Shown here piece after piece: positions 25,620 to 38,335 of a DNA stretch of 64,000 nucleotides; the stretch's first letter is position 1, and every line of letters starts with the position of its first letter. The notes beneath the pieces were generated by a model. The model ran no database searches, was not told where the DNA came from, and saw only the letters and a list, made by a program, of their open reading frames with translations. Origin of the DNA: Ipomoea triloba (lineage: Eukaryota; Streptophyta; Magnoliopsida; Solanales; Convolvulaceae); contig NC_044919.1 in the NCBI RefSeq assembly GCF_003576645.1, positions 32,627,848 to 32,691,847 of the forward strand, given 5' to 3'. The translations under genes were made by a program, and so were the position numbers.

Positions 25620-26027
25620 TTTTGGAAATGATTTTATTATTGGTCAATTTATTATATTAAAAGTGTAGGAGGATATTTATTTACAATGATGTAAAGAGTC
25701 TCAGTCATAATAGGAATATGATAACAATAATACAGAAAAAGAGAGAATGAATTCTATTATGCCTATAGTATAGAGTCCTAATACATCCCCTCAAGTTTAA
25801 GATTTTCTAGGGAGAACATTAAGTTTGTCTCTTACACCGTTTAAGCTTGTTGTGGTTAGTGACTTGGTGAAGATATCAATCAGGTGGTCTTTAATTTTTG
25901 TAGATATATAGTTTACTTGTAACTCTTTTGATGCTACTTTGTCATGAACAAAATAGTAGTCATTGGGTTGAATAATTGTCACAGGTTCTTTAGTGGTTAA
26001 TAATGAGGAGATCAGATCATCGCGCAT
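25620..26027 (-). mobile_element. Ty1/copia remnant: end of pol, polypurine tract, partial LTR
   Basis: On the minus strand 26027-25797 encodes 76 residues ending the copia RNase H region: HDKVASKELQVNYIS...DHLIDIFTKSLTTT and then GVRDKLNVL. This is followed by the polypurine-like AACTTGAGGGGA and then TGTATTAGGACTC, the expected start of a 3' LTR. The LTR end near 25620 is not fixed. Everything upstream in pol is missing. Confidence 0.75.
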
Positions 26028-27511
26028 ACTCAGAGCGAATGCCTTTGAATAGATAGAGATTATATTAATCCAAACTAATTAGTTGACCTACTTCTGCAAG
26101 AAGGCGATTTAAAACCTTAACTTTGCTAAGATACTCCCTCACAGTGGAATCCCTTGGCACAAAAACTACATTGACTATGGAGATTCAAATATTGTGCCCT
26201 ATAAGAAGATTAGAAGACCCAGGATTAAATGTAAATGGGCCTTCCATTTCTTCTCCAGACAAAAGTACACGGAGCGGAGGCTATAATGTAAAGCTAAAAG
26301 CTCAAATGCTTGTTTGAAAAAGGTGTCTGCAAATCGGTTTGGGCCAGATTTGGGGAGTGCAGGCCATTTGATTCATGGAAAAAGGAGCAACTAGCAGCCC
26401 AAGAGGCAGCACAATCATTCAACGCCTAATGGAAGATCAAATCATTTTCACTCACATTGGATCCCTGCATCGTCTCCATCACCGTACCTGCCCCAAACGC
26501 GCCTTTGTCCATAATGGGTTCTCTCTGAACCCGCAGAAAATGACCTTCTATCCAATGGGCCACTCCCCACGCCCATTTTTTCTTCCTTTGCAGGTCAAAA
26601 GCTTCAATCATTTCCATTTCTGAAAAAGAGACTACAAGCCGGTACTCTCATGTCTCTATTGGATCAATTTGATGGATTTAGTGGGTGCAATTGCAGGTAG
26701 GAAATCTGTCCATTTACTTTAACCTCATTCATGGAATCATGGGAGAAAGTTTGATGAAATTTATTGTCAAGAACCGGTTTTTTGTTCCTTAAATCTTACT
26801 TTAGTTGAGCCCTAGACATGGTTCTGAATGTCTGAATATATAATTTCAAGATTCTCTCGTGAATCGGGTAAAGCTTTGCATGTATGACAAGCCAGACAGG
26901 GAAAACTAATAAACCCTAGAGGCCAAGAGATTTGCATTTGGTGGGGAGTATCTATCTTTTTGTTAATAATGCCATTAATTTGACTAGGACAGTCAAGGTT
27001 TGGAACAGCTTTGGCTACTTTATTAGCAGCCTTGACAACATTTGCATCTGTTTACGGGGTTTTATGTTTGTCTGCTTTATCCACCTTTTTCTACACATAA
27101 TTATTCTCCTGTTTCTTATTGGCATCAATAGAACAAAAGCAATCAACAGCTTCTCCACATTACTACTGCATAGGAATGATAAGTTCTTTCCTGCATCATT
27201 AGCCCTTCTTTTTTGACTCCATTTCCCCCCTTTGTTTCTTAAGACCCCATCTTCTATCTCTGCATGTAAAGCATCTTTCTTTTGTTAATCTTCACTTCAC
27301 TGCATTTTTTCTGCTTGGTGGAATAAACTTAGGATATGACACCTCTTCTTTGGTGTGGCTGGTGATATCTTATCCTAGGATCCTATGCTAGGTAACCTCA
27401 CTGATTGTTTGTCATTAGGCATTGAGGTTGTAAGTGATTGCTTTGTGTGTATCTAACTGATTGAAAATCATTTCAAGACAGAAGGGCAAAAGTAGTAGTA
27501 CAGTGGTGCCT
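26028..27511. other. Upstream region of the At3g17950-like gene
   Basis: No family is recognised. TTGCAGGTAG at about 26693-26702 could be a donor of a 5' UTR intron ending before 27512, and short upstream open frames (for example 26375-26623) may be untranslated leader. This is inference only. Confidence 0.3.
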
Positions 27512-29359
27512 ATGGCTCAGCAGGTACTATGTTGTCTTGACCCTCATTGTTTGGGAATAACCCATATGGGTTGCTTGGCTTGTTGTAGATCAGTTTTCTG
27601 AAGCTGGGTACTGAGTTTGTGAAGCCTCTTGCACACTCTTGTCCTTATCTTTGTGTATTTTTTTAATTTTTTTTTTATTTTTGGATTTTTTAAATCTTTT
27701 CTTCAAAAGATTGAATGATTTGATTTGATGGATTGCAGGAAGGAGGGTGGCCTCTAGGTCTGCAGCCTCTGAATTTAAGGGTAGGGGTAGTGAGAAACAG
27801 AGACTACTTGTCTGGATCAACATCTTTCAACACTTTACTCAGTGAGTCCCCTGCTTCCTCTACAGATTCCTCCTCGGACTTGGACAGTGAGGTCAGTTCC
27901 ATTCTTGAAATAGTTAAAATACTTTTTCTTTTCTTTTCTCTTTTATAGATTCCCTAAATTATTAGTTTTAGTAATATATATATTTGTGTTTTGAATCCTG
28001 CACTTTCTTGTATTCCTGCTCAATGTGACAAGACACAACATGAATACCTAATAACATCTGTTACCACAAGCACAAGTTAGTTTGGTTATCTAATTCTTTC
28101 ATAAAGATAATGGAGCCCCATTTTTGTTACACTAATATCCATCATTTTGGCTTAGATTAATTCTGTTTCGTATGAATTAGTGACTAATTACTACTTAATC
28201 GGATATTCAATCTTCATCTTTAAGTAGAAGTAACACGGTTTCACCCCGGAGGAGGACGATCCAGTTTCTACCCTTTATCAGAAGTTCAGAACTTTATTGC
28301 TGCTCTGGAACTGTCGTTCTGCTCATTCATGTGTAATGGAAGTAACATGTTTCACCCGTGAATGTACCTTGACATGAAATCGATGACATTACATATCTGA
28401 ATACTTAGTGGAAGTGACAAGTTTTACCTCAGTTGTCCTTGCTTGTGAAGTTTCAGTCTTTGTTCACGCTTGGCTGACACAAGTACTAGGATTTGGGAAT
28501 GAATATAGAGGCCAAATTACTCAACAAATACTAATTGGATTTTAATCCTTGTTCTGTGTTTTGTTCCCAGGCCATGTATAACAGTGTAACTCTAATAACC
28601 GGGAAAGAGAATGCAACTTGGCAAGATATACACCTCCCGTTGTGTCTATCTAGGGAATGATCATTAGCTATTTGACATGCCATAGTGTATTCAAGAAGAG
28701 TTTGTGTTTGAGTCTTAACTGGTATCTTGTTATAATGTTGTGTTCAGAAAGTTGAATTGTAATTTGAAGTTTGAACAGGAAGTTGGTTTTTGCTCCAATG
28801 TTATCTTGTCGACTTAAGTAATCATAACTTAAACGAGTGGAAATGTGATTTTTTGATTTGCATGGAAATGCAGTCCACAGGGTCATTCTTCCATGACAGG
28901 AGCACAACCCTAGGAAGCCTAATTGGTGTTTCCAGAATCGTTAACCTCTCGAGAAGATCAACGAGGGCAAGACCCTCGAGTGTCGAAGCCAATCAAGCAG
29001 TCCAAAAGAATTACACTAGGAGGTCCGGAGCTGCCTGGTGCTTCTCATTGTGCCCAAGAAACAGCACTGATGCCGAGAGCGCCATAAGAAGCAACACTGC
29101 ATCGCTCGGCCATTTTCTAGCTGTGGAAAGAAGGGCTGCAAATGGGCACAGGAGAAGCCACCATAGCCCTCTCATCTACGGGCCAGACGAATACGCTTTG
29201 GTGCAGCACGATAGAGAGTCGAATTCACTCTTCGCAAATGACCGCATTGCCCCTCCCCAGCTGAGTCCATGGGCTGGAAGGGCCCAGGGAAACAGGTCTT
29301 TAGACACTGAACAAGATCAGGGTGTTCCACTGGTATTGTTCCCATGCATTTGTGGTTAA
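27512..29359 (+). CDS. Conserved plant protein of unknown function (At3g17950-like)
   Basis: Three coding exons fit together in phase: 27512-27523 (only four codons, MAQQ, then GT), 27739-27891 and 28874-29359, giving 216 residues. The second exon carries EGGWPLGLQPLNLRVGVVRN and a Ser-rich stretch ending SSTDSSSDLDSE. The third begins STGSFFHDRSTTLGSLIGV, followed by SRIVNLSRRS. These blocks match, from memory, a small angiosperm family annotated as uncharacterised protein At3g17950. I know of no biochemical function. The Ser/Asp cluster followed by a basic stretch could be a phosphoregulated region, but that is speculation. No signal peptide or membrane segment is seen. The third exon is also open upstream of the splice site, but that part is intronic. 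Confidence 0.82.
28230..28450 (+). repeat. Short diverged repeats in intron 2 of the At3g17950-like gene
   Basis: AGAAGTAACACGGTTTCACC, GGAAGTAACATGTTTCACC and GGAAGTGACAAGTTTTACC occur at about 28225, 28340 and 28411, about 70-115 bp apart. Confidence 0.4.
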
Positions 29360-31580
29360 ACTTTGTGGTCAAAGGATTAGTATGATGTTGATTCCTTATT
29401 AGACCCTTTACTTTTCAATTCACATTTTTCCCATTGTTTGTTTTGTTAGGTCTGGAATTGCTAAAAAAAATTACTCCTTTGTAGTGATGTTGAAACATAT
29501 TTTTGTCATCTACTTCACAGGATTGAGTATTTATCGAAAAAAACACGACTCTGTGATTAGTAAACTCACAAGAACTTCAAGAACAGATATATAATGTATC
29601 AGGTGAGACTCGAGCCTGACATCTTATTTTAAATATCAACTTAATCACACGCAATGCGATGCGATCACACAGGTGTTTGGTTTTGTATCAAAGATTTGAA
29701 ATTGAAAGATAAACACAGACAGATCTGATCACACATGAGGTTTGTTGAATGGTCTGTGTTTTTATGTATTTGTCGTACTACACACGTCCTATAAAAGCTT
29801 CATCTTCCGGTCGGATCATGTGAACTTTCAACCTTTTTTTGGTGGCACCCAAATGTCAAGAAATGTTTGTTTCTGTGTCACATCAATGTTTTGCCACCTG
29901 CTACAGATATTTTCAGCTTTCAATTCTTGAATATTCATAATTTATGTTTAACAGACGAAATTTATTAAAGAATGGTTGAGCCGCTGTGGAAGAGATGACG
30001 ATATCTTTGTGAATAAATCATAAATTTAAAAAGGCAGTCTGCAGATAATTGGCTTAATTTGTTCTTATGTAATCATGTTCTTGTTACACGCACAACATTC
30101 TCCAATTAAACATCATTAAATTAATCTTACAACAATTGCAAATATCTTTTACTCATTAAATATCCTCTCTTTTTAAAATGCTTTTATATTAAAAAGTAAA
30201 AAATAAAAAATTCAACCCTTCATGTGGACTATGAAAAGGAACCTCTCTTGTTGATTATGGCTATCCAGCATACAAGTCAGCAATCATCCGCATTCCACAT
30301 TTAGACCGGGTCTTGCAAGGCATTTAAAAATATGACTATACCTCGTTTAAAAATGAAGGGGGATAGCATAAATTTGACCAAAAGTAAAAATTTAGAGTTA
30401 CACTACCAAAATGTAAATAAGAAAACAACAATTCGCCCTTGACGCAAAGATTCAAACCCATGATCTTTGAGATGACTCTGATATCAAATTGAAACATACC
30501 CTCTATCTCAACTAAAAGTCGATAGTTAGATTGTACATTTATGTTTATATATTATTTATTATGCTTAACAATGTGTATGCTGATATCTATTTGAGACCAA
30601 CCAAGAAAGACACCCATCAGGCATCACTTTTATATGGATTCATCGATTTAATGAACACACCATCCGTCAAACATAGATAGATTATAGATATACGTGCAGT
30701 GTTTACCTACGATACATCCCTTTCATAAATATCAACAAACGTATGAAAACAAAAAGCCTAACTGTAACTTGGGACCCTCAATTATGTTTGGTGGCCTTTC
30801 TTCACCAAACCACTTCACATTCATCTTTCATCACACATCTAGTTTCATTCTGCCCATTGCTAACAATCCCATTCCAATCAACTTTGTTTACATCGTCAAC
30901 AGTTTATTGGATTTCAAAATTCACTAAATTTAAAATTATGTATTTTCCTCCTTAGCTTCCATCCCCACCAGTCTGAGATCATCAGATCATGGCTTCTGGG
31001 TCCCATGGCGGCTAAACCTTACCTTATTTGAACCAGAAAAGAAACATGTTCACATGACAGCCAACAGAGCAAACAAAGATTTTCACTTGCATCTTATATT
31101 GTTTAATATATTATATGATGATGATGATGATACAACACATCATCTTCCATTCATTTCTTACAGTAATTGGGGGGAGAGAAGATAAAACAATACACCTCAC
31201 AGTTCACACCAAAGCACTAATACAGAAAGGGATGGGCTAAGGTGGAAGGAAATGAAGAATGGTGAGGATTTTAGGTAGGAGAGGAAAGAATATGGAATAG
31301 ATGAAGGATTAAGAATGCTTGATCTAACTCGGTGGCTAACAGCACCAACCTTCTTCAGCTGAAGTAAATAGAAATTTACAACAAATATCGCAACCCACAC
31401 AAATAATAATCACCAACCAGGAGCTCGCAATCATTTTAGCTTTGCTTATTCCCCAAATCTACAAAAGGGATTGAGAGGGAGAGAGAGCTATAATAGATAT
31501 ATACCACTTGTGCAGCAAGACCCCACATTGAATTCTTGATTGCCAAGTTGGAGATCTTTGAGTACTAAATTTGATGGCTA
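29360..31580. other. Intergenic region with a possible LTR/primer-site remnant
   Basis: At about 30455-30560 (minus strand) TTTGATATCAGAGTC resembles the initiator-tRNA-Met primer site of plant LTR elements and is preceded by a stretch that recurs at 37360-37490 (GAGA...TTTTAATTTAGTATTAGAGTC). From about 31200 the DNA is probably the XBAT31 3' UTR. No other gene was seen. Confidence 0.4.
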
Positions 31581-34246
31581 TCAATCGAGGCTTAATGGCT
31601 TATCAATCATGTCGTTTTCATCAGCAATCCTGCCCGATCCACGGTTGGTCACTTTGCTGAATGATCCCACTGCCGATAGCCCCTTGAAGCTACTACTGCC
31701 CTCGCTCAGGTTTCGGGATCTCCTAGACTTCCTCACCTTTGAGTAGGCATCGTGATCGCTGTCGTCATTGTTAACCTTTATGACCGTTAATTGTGCAATG
31801 CTGCTTCGGCAGAAAGGGCATAAAGGCGCAGCGGTAACGGTTGTGGTCGGGTTTGGTTTGTTATGGCAACACAAAGCGAGTACACATTGTGCGCACATCT
31901 GATGGCCACAGTCTTGTACCTCAATCGTGCAGAGTTGATCAAAGCAAATGCAACATAGTTCTGAATCACTGGCCTGCATAGATAAAAATCTCGGAGTGAA
32001 TACTACTCTTTCCATAATTAGAAAGGATGCAGCTTTTACAAGTTTTACTCGCTATAATTTCCACTTGAAGCTATGCTTATGGAAATTTCGACAAAAATGG
32101 TCAGTATCTAACAACTGCAAAATCCCCAAGCAATGTGAAAATCATTGCTTTGTTTAAGCATTATGACAAGCCACTGTTAGAGACCATATTGGTATTAATT
32201 GGGATTCCAACAAACTTTGCCTATGTTGCAGAGTTTCTGAGTCTTCCCGCAACTCAACCAACTAAATATATTTTACCAAGATTGGATAGGAAATTATAAA
32301 GTTTAAGCAAGAGTATACCCCTATCCTAGGCAATAGGTTTCGACTTTCGATTCATCTTAGACAAACATAACACTCACTTTCATTTAATCCATTTATTTGC
32401 AAGGTTAAAATCACAATCGTCAAAGGCCAGAAAAAAAACTCCTCTCCTATAGGGGATGGTTATTTAATTTACCTCCGAAATACAGTCTTCGATCCCCGCT
32501 TCAGAATGAGATGGAGAAGGTAGCATGTACGATGTCCCCTTTAAAATATTCTTTTCCCTCTCTTTATTTGCATCCATCAGAGCACGCTCTAACAACGCTT
32601 TTGCCTCTTCATTTAGCTCACTAATGAACTTCAGAGGTGAAGGCCATACAATCGGCTCTGCAGATGAGGGATTCAGCAAAGCCGCACACGTCCTGTGGTT
32701 ATGCCTAAAAGCAACTGTATATGGTATTCTCCTGTAAACACAATCAATATTCAATTAAAATTTAAAAAGCTTCATAAAACCAACGATAGGTCTTCATAAC
32801 TCATAAATCACAAAACTATAAAATTCTTAGCCAATAATAGCACTGTGGATATCAACGAAAGAGTGAAATAGACACTGCTAGAGACAAACATAAGCAAGAA
32901 TCACTATTTAGTGGTAGGCATTCTGAATTTCTGATGAGGGGATAAAGTTAAAACCGAATACTTAATATAACTAATATATTACTTCAGAAATAGGATATCT
33001 CCAATTCTCCATGCTTTTACTATAGCTGCAGTATTATCCCTACCAATCACAAAGATTTGTGCAAAGAGGGAAAGATTAGTACCCACAAGCGTCTCTTTGA
33101 AGTCGATCTGCACCCCATGCCAACAATTCACGGATACAATCAAGAGATCCCCCTCTTGCAGCCAAATGAAGAGGAGTGCTGCCTGGAAAACTGTAACACA
33201 AGATTTCTCAATCCAAAACTCTAAAGGAAATTAAAACTAGGAACCAAAGAACAAAAATTAAAGTTTCGATATAACTACCCATAATTTCCAGTTGATGCAC
33301 AAACCAAAGCTCCATTGTTCAATAACATATGAACACATTCGGGCCGTCTCTGACGAGAAGCCAAGTGCAAAGGTGTTGCCCCCTTTCCATCCCTAACATT
33401 CACAAATCTGGCATACCCCCTGGGATTATTTTATTCAACCACAAGATTAGAAAGTTCTTTATAAAAACTCAATCCATAAAAGGAAAGAATCACACAAAGA
33501 AACTAAATCTTCAGCTAGATGCTAACCAAGAAGCAGCAACATGGGATGTACGAGCCGAAGAGAGAATTGCTTTAAGGCAATCAGAATGGCCATAGTAAGC
33601 AGCATAGTGCAAGCAAGTTCGGCCATGAAGTGAATCAAACTTTAATATCTGTTAAATTTTCCAAGATCAGCCACACGTTCAAATTAATACTATAAATGGA
33701 ATGAAATGGAGTATGGTTAGTTTAGCTTACATTGGCCCCAGCTTCGATGAGCTTTTGCACACAATCGATCTTTCCATGCATTGCAGCCAGCATCAATGGA
33801 GTCTAAACCATCCAAAATCACCCAAAAAAAGAACACCATCAGCAATCATTAGGAAAAAAATTAGGAAAAGAAAAAACAGAGAAAATCCACAATTTTTCCA
33901 AACTGGTCAGAAACAGAACCTGCTTGTGGCGATTCAACAAATCTGGATTAACAGATCGGTTTAAGAGCACAGTAACGACCTGAAAAGGGAATCAATAAAA
34001 ACGCCCATAAGAACAGCAAGTAACCAAGTTTTGAGTGATAAAGATTGAGAATTTCCAAGAACCCACCTCGATCTGGCCATTGGCGGCGGCTATATGCAGA
34101 GCGGAGTGGCGATCATACACCGTGGTGTGGTGGATGAGACCCGGTTCTCTCCCCAACACCGTCTCCACCGTCTCCACATCTCCACACTGCACGGCGGTGA
34201 ACAGCCCGTGCTCATCACTCGTTCTGCAACTCAGCCCCTGACCCAT
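31581..34246 (-). CDS. XBAT31: Ankyrin-repeat RING E3 ubiquitin ligase XBAT31
   Basis: Eight minus-strand exons join in phase: 34246-34067, 33979-33920, 33802-33731, 33648-33527, 33419-33279, 33190-33083, 32731-32473, 31973-31581; the product has 444 residues. It starts MGQGLSC (Gly2 and Cys favour N-myristoylation/membrane anchoring), then about five ankyrin repeats (for example DRHSALHIAAANGQIE, TPLMLAAMHGKIDCV, GRTCLHYAAYYGHSDCL, GATPLHLASRQRRPECV, GSTPLHLAARGGSLDCI) to about residue 260. Then come LLNPSSAEPIVWPSPLKFI and a C3HC4 RING (CCICFDQLCTIEVQDCGHQM, then CAQC...CPFC, about 321-370). The C-terminal tail SSFKGLSAVGSFSKV...RGSGRI matches XBAT31. At the exon 6 donor only the site after TGTGG (33083) keeps the frame (DACGRIPY). 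XBAT ligases ubiquitinate targets bound through the ankyrin repeats; substrates cannot be read from this sequence. Confidence 0.95.
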
Positions 34247-35859
34247 TCCTAAAGCTGCGATCTTTTTTCGCGGCGGGGGGAGACGAAGCCCAGAAGAGGA
34301 GGAATGGCACCCCTGCACCACGGCGGCTTGGGCAGAGGGGAGTGGTGGCGGAATTACAAAGTGTGAGCTCCTACATATTTAATGCCGGTTATGGGCGTCT
34401 GTAAAGGAGACTTTGGAGGACTTGGGAGTTGTGTGCGTGACTGCGTGTTTTCAAGTTTGGGAGCCCCTGCCCCTGCCCATAAAGGGTAAAATGGTAAAAT
34501 TCTTAGTCGGAACGAGGTGTGAAGGCTCTTGGAGTGGTGGATTCAATAGATAAAGATTGTTAATTTATAATTACAAGATTATGAATTTAACAATTTTGGG
34601 GCTCAGTATAGTTGGTTCGTCACTTATAAGTCATGACTGAAAACCAATAAGATCTGATAGGTGAATTGATTGTGTGACTTAGAATTTATCTTTTCGTGTT
34701 AATTCTTGGGGCCGAGCCAAACCAAGTTGAACATAAGATTAAAAAAAAAATCTAATATATTAAAAAATTTGGGAAAAAGGGCAGCTGACCGTGACAGAGA
34801 AACGCAGAAACCGGGAACAGGGCCTGACAGACGGGCAGCAGTCAGATATTTTCTCGGGCAGTTACAGATTCCACAAATAATAAACCCACTCCCTCGTTCT
34901 TACCGTCTGTTTGGTCCACTGTCCAAACCAGAATTTTTTCTAACTTTCAACACCGAATTTGGCGTTTCACTGTTTTTGACTACGACACATCTCCGCCGTT
35001 GAAACCGTTGGTTCTTGCACCACAGCCGCCGGATAACCTATGACCCTTTCCTTAGAAACAATTTATTACAGAGTAAATGTCAATCCGGAGATTATATGGC
35101 CAGAATTTACGTATGATTCCTTCTAACCTTCCCCACAGTGCTTCAATCATATCAACCCAGAGACTGAAGTCAGAAATATTTGTACACCGGTAACTTTTCT
35201 GATCAAAAATGCATGGCTTATAGGGGACTGCAAGGTAACTCCAAGACTGAATTTTTACTGCAGGTACTTACCGTTACAGCAGTAATTAATTATTTTTTTT
35301 TTTGAAAATGCAGTAATTAAATTAGTTACCCCCAAAGGATTGAAGTGTGGAGTACTGGGATTCCTGTTGATTGCTGAAATCTCAAGCAATTATGAAGAGA
35401 TGGATAGATGGTGATGGAGGAATATGTGCCTTACCAAGATAGTCATTTGTTAAACAAAAAGATTGCGAGACATAGATTTTGAAGGCTTAAAATTAATCTG
35501 GCATAAGCTGATAAATCTAATGTAAAAAAAAAAAAAATTAAAAAAAACTAAAAAAAAAAATAGAAAACATAAAACAAAACAAAATAAAAAGGTTGTGCTT
35601 TACTGTCCATCCCAGGATGGATAACGCATGATGGGTGAGAATGGACTAAGAAAGCAAAAAGCTTTAGCAGGGATAATCCATCAGAGTAAAGGGAATGTAT
35701 TAACCATTTTAACGCAAAGTATATGCCACCATTACAGTTTCACAATTAAGCTATTGTATACTTGGCCTGTTTCATTTGAAGTTGCATCTTTATGGTAGCA
35801 AACAGGACATGAATTTCATGTGGTAATCTTTGGTCAAGCAGGGGACTTATTAATCATAA
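34247..35859. other. XBAT31 upstream region and spacer
   Basis: The first few hundred bases are the XBAT31 5' UTR/promoter. A-rich tracts lie at 35523-35590. No gene. Confidence 0.35.
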
Positions 35860-36020
35860 ATTCGACTCTTTGTATGAGTGGTCTATTGGTTTTCTCAAAT
35901 TAAGTGAGTCAGTTATGAAATAATCTAAGCTAGTTTGGTCTTTTGTTAACTAAAGTTACTGCAGGTTGGCTTCACTCAAAACACACTTTCAAATAGCGAC
36001 GATAGATTTTCTATAGGTAA
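35860..36020 (+). repeat. SINE-like repeat, diverged copy
   Basis: Shares with 8080-8292 the order GGTCTTTTGTTAACTAAAG, GGCTTCACTCAAAACACACT and TCAAATAGCGACGATAGA. Confidence 0.4.
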
Positions 36021-36481
36021 ATCAAAGAGTACAAAACATATGTAAATTATATTTTGTTAATATTATAATTTCAAAGATGATTTAAAGTTGTTCTAGATTT
36101 TCTTTTAAAAAATAAAAGATAAAAGATAAGGCCTTCTCCATAGTCAACAACACCATCAGCAATATTAAATATTGAATAAAAGACACTTCATGATTTTTCA
36201 ACTATGTATCTATTTGGAAAAAATTTATTCCACATTTAATTAGATACTACATAACACATTACGGAGTAATACATAGTAATATTTTCTCCTTTAATATGAA
36301 GTTGTATTTTAGGAATTAAAGCATTTTACATTTGTACATAGATGGTAGAGTGAGACGAATTCTTTTAATATTACAATAGGGCTTAAACTTTAAAGAATTA
36401 CTAAAGATATAACTTCTTGTAATTAAGTGACCATCCACATGAAATATAAAATAGACTACATATAAATTTCATGATTTTAAT

Positions 36482-36484
<3 letters not shown>

Positions 36485-36523
<39 letters not shown>
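36485..36523. repeat. (TA)n microsatellite
   Basis: About 19 uninterrupted TA units in otherwise AT-rich intergenic DNA. Confidence 0.9.
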
Positions 36524-36524
<1 letters not shown>

Positions 36525-37875
36525 CATAACATAATATAATAACTTGTGACAAATGAAATCTAAAAACATTATGCTTTAGCAACGTAATTATTGACTAAAT
36601 TAATGATAACCGATTGTATCAAGTAAAAATTGTCAAATTGTATCATTTTCCAAAGGTGTTATGTTGATTTTTAAAAAAAAAAAAAATTTAGTTCAGGTCA
36701 ATAATAACTATACAAATAGTTTTACTGTTTATTTAACTTATACGCAACTTAACTTCTTTGTATGAATATAACATTTTACATTGTCATACTCATAAAGTTA
36801 TATATCTAATTTGAATTGTTATCCTTTTTGTAACTATTCTCCAGTACAGTTTTATTGAAGTATAATAATAATAATTATTATCATTATTATTGTTATTTTA
36901 AAGGGCACGCAACCATAATAATCTCTGTAAGCAGACATACATGAAATCGTCAAATTTTGTGGTGCATTACATTATAGACTTTAAAACGTGTGGAAACGTT
37001 AAAATTTTCCAGGAGCTGTGGGAAGCTTCATGTTCATAAACTTCCAAAATCCTGAATCTAATTACACTTAAATATTGGTATGTACTAATTAACTATAGTC
37101 AAATTCATGCATGGAACCATGCACTTAATTAATAAATCATAATCTTAATTAAAATATGTTTATTGGGTCATCATGTTCCTACTTGGACAGGCTTACCAGG
37201 AATATCACACGGCATTATTACTGCAGTGCCCGTATCTCCATGTTCCGATCTCGAGACGTGTCGGTGCAAATTTTATATATATAATAAATTAAAATAAACC
37301 ATAATATAAATACAACAAATTAAAATTAAAATTAAAATTAAAACATGTATTCCATCTCAACAACGTACAAATCGATAACTTGACATTTGGTATGAGATTG
37401 ACTCTAATACTAAATTAAAAATGTGTTTCGTCTCAATTAAAAGTTTAAATTAATAATTAAATTGCACATTTATATTTATATATTATATGCTGAATAGGCA
37501 AGTTATCCAATAATTGAATAATAGTTTGAGAGATGTATGGTAGTGGAATATTGGGAGTTTGATCAGCGGCGGTGAGTCCGAAGCTGCAACCTCACATGGT
37601 CACTGATGGTTGTAATGAATAGAGTAGTGTTTTCATGGGGCCACTGTTGTCTGAGTTTTGGAGTTAAAAACAAAAGTAAATGAAAACAACGTCGTACGTA
37701 GCAAGTACTTGTTTTGTAGATAATGGTCGTCATGTTACTCCATACATATACCAATATAATGTGCTACTGAATCTGTATATAATTTGTTTGAAAGGTAATA
37801 AATATTCTATATAAAACAAATTAAATCTCTATATGTAACCATTTAATAGATAAATAAATATTAAATGGAATACAA
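36524..37875. other. AT-rich spacer, no gene
   Basis: Contains the second copy (37360-37490) of the LTR/primer-site-like repeat described at 30.5 kb. Nothing else is recognisable. Confidence 0.3.
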
Positions 37876-38335
37876 TTTTTAAATAGAAATAATGACGATT
37901 AGGTTTATAGGAAATGGTCTCAATTCAATGATCTAATAATAACGAAACTTATCAACGTTCATCAATTTTTGTCAGCATAATATTTAAATAGAAATAATGA
38001 TTGTTAGGGTTATAGGAAGTGGTCTCGATACAATGACTCAATAACGGAATCTATTAATGTTCATCAGTTTCTGCTAGTCTAATGTGGGACTCAATTCAGG
38101 GATAGAAAATAACAAAATAGGTATCCCTTGAACGCGTGATAAACATCCAATATTTATATAGAAATAATGATTGTTAGGATTATAGGAAGTAGTCTCAATC
38201 CAATGACTCAACAACAGAACCCCTCAAAGTTCATCAATTTTTGCAAGCCAAATGTGGGACCCAATTCAAAGATAGACGTAAGAGAAGTAGAGAACAAAAT
38301 AGGACTCCCTTGAACGCATGACAAACATCTAGAAC
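37876..38335 (+). repeat. Tandem repeat, three units of 105-180 bp
   Basis: Units start at about 37876, 37981 and 38151 with TAAATAGAAATAATGA..., then TTATAGGAAGTGGTCTC, AATGACTCAATAAC and GTTCATCA. The first unit lacks the second half (AATGTGGGACTCAATTC... CCTTGAACGC). A fragment in inverted orientation follows at about 38515-38690. Confidence 0.75.

Noticed and set aside
28790..28873. Upstream part of the open frame of the At3g17950-like exon 3
   Set aside because: It precedes a good acceptor (AAATGCAG) and does not continue the conserved protein; exon 2 joins directly to STGSFFHDR.
36485..36523. (TA)n tract tested for an embedded hairpin MITE
   Set aside because: No CCCGTGCGG or CACTCAATG arms are present at either side; it is a plain microsatellite.
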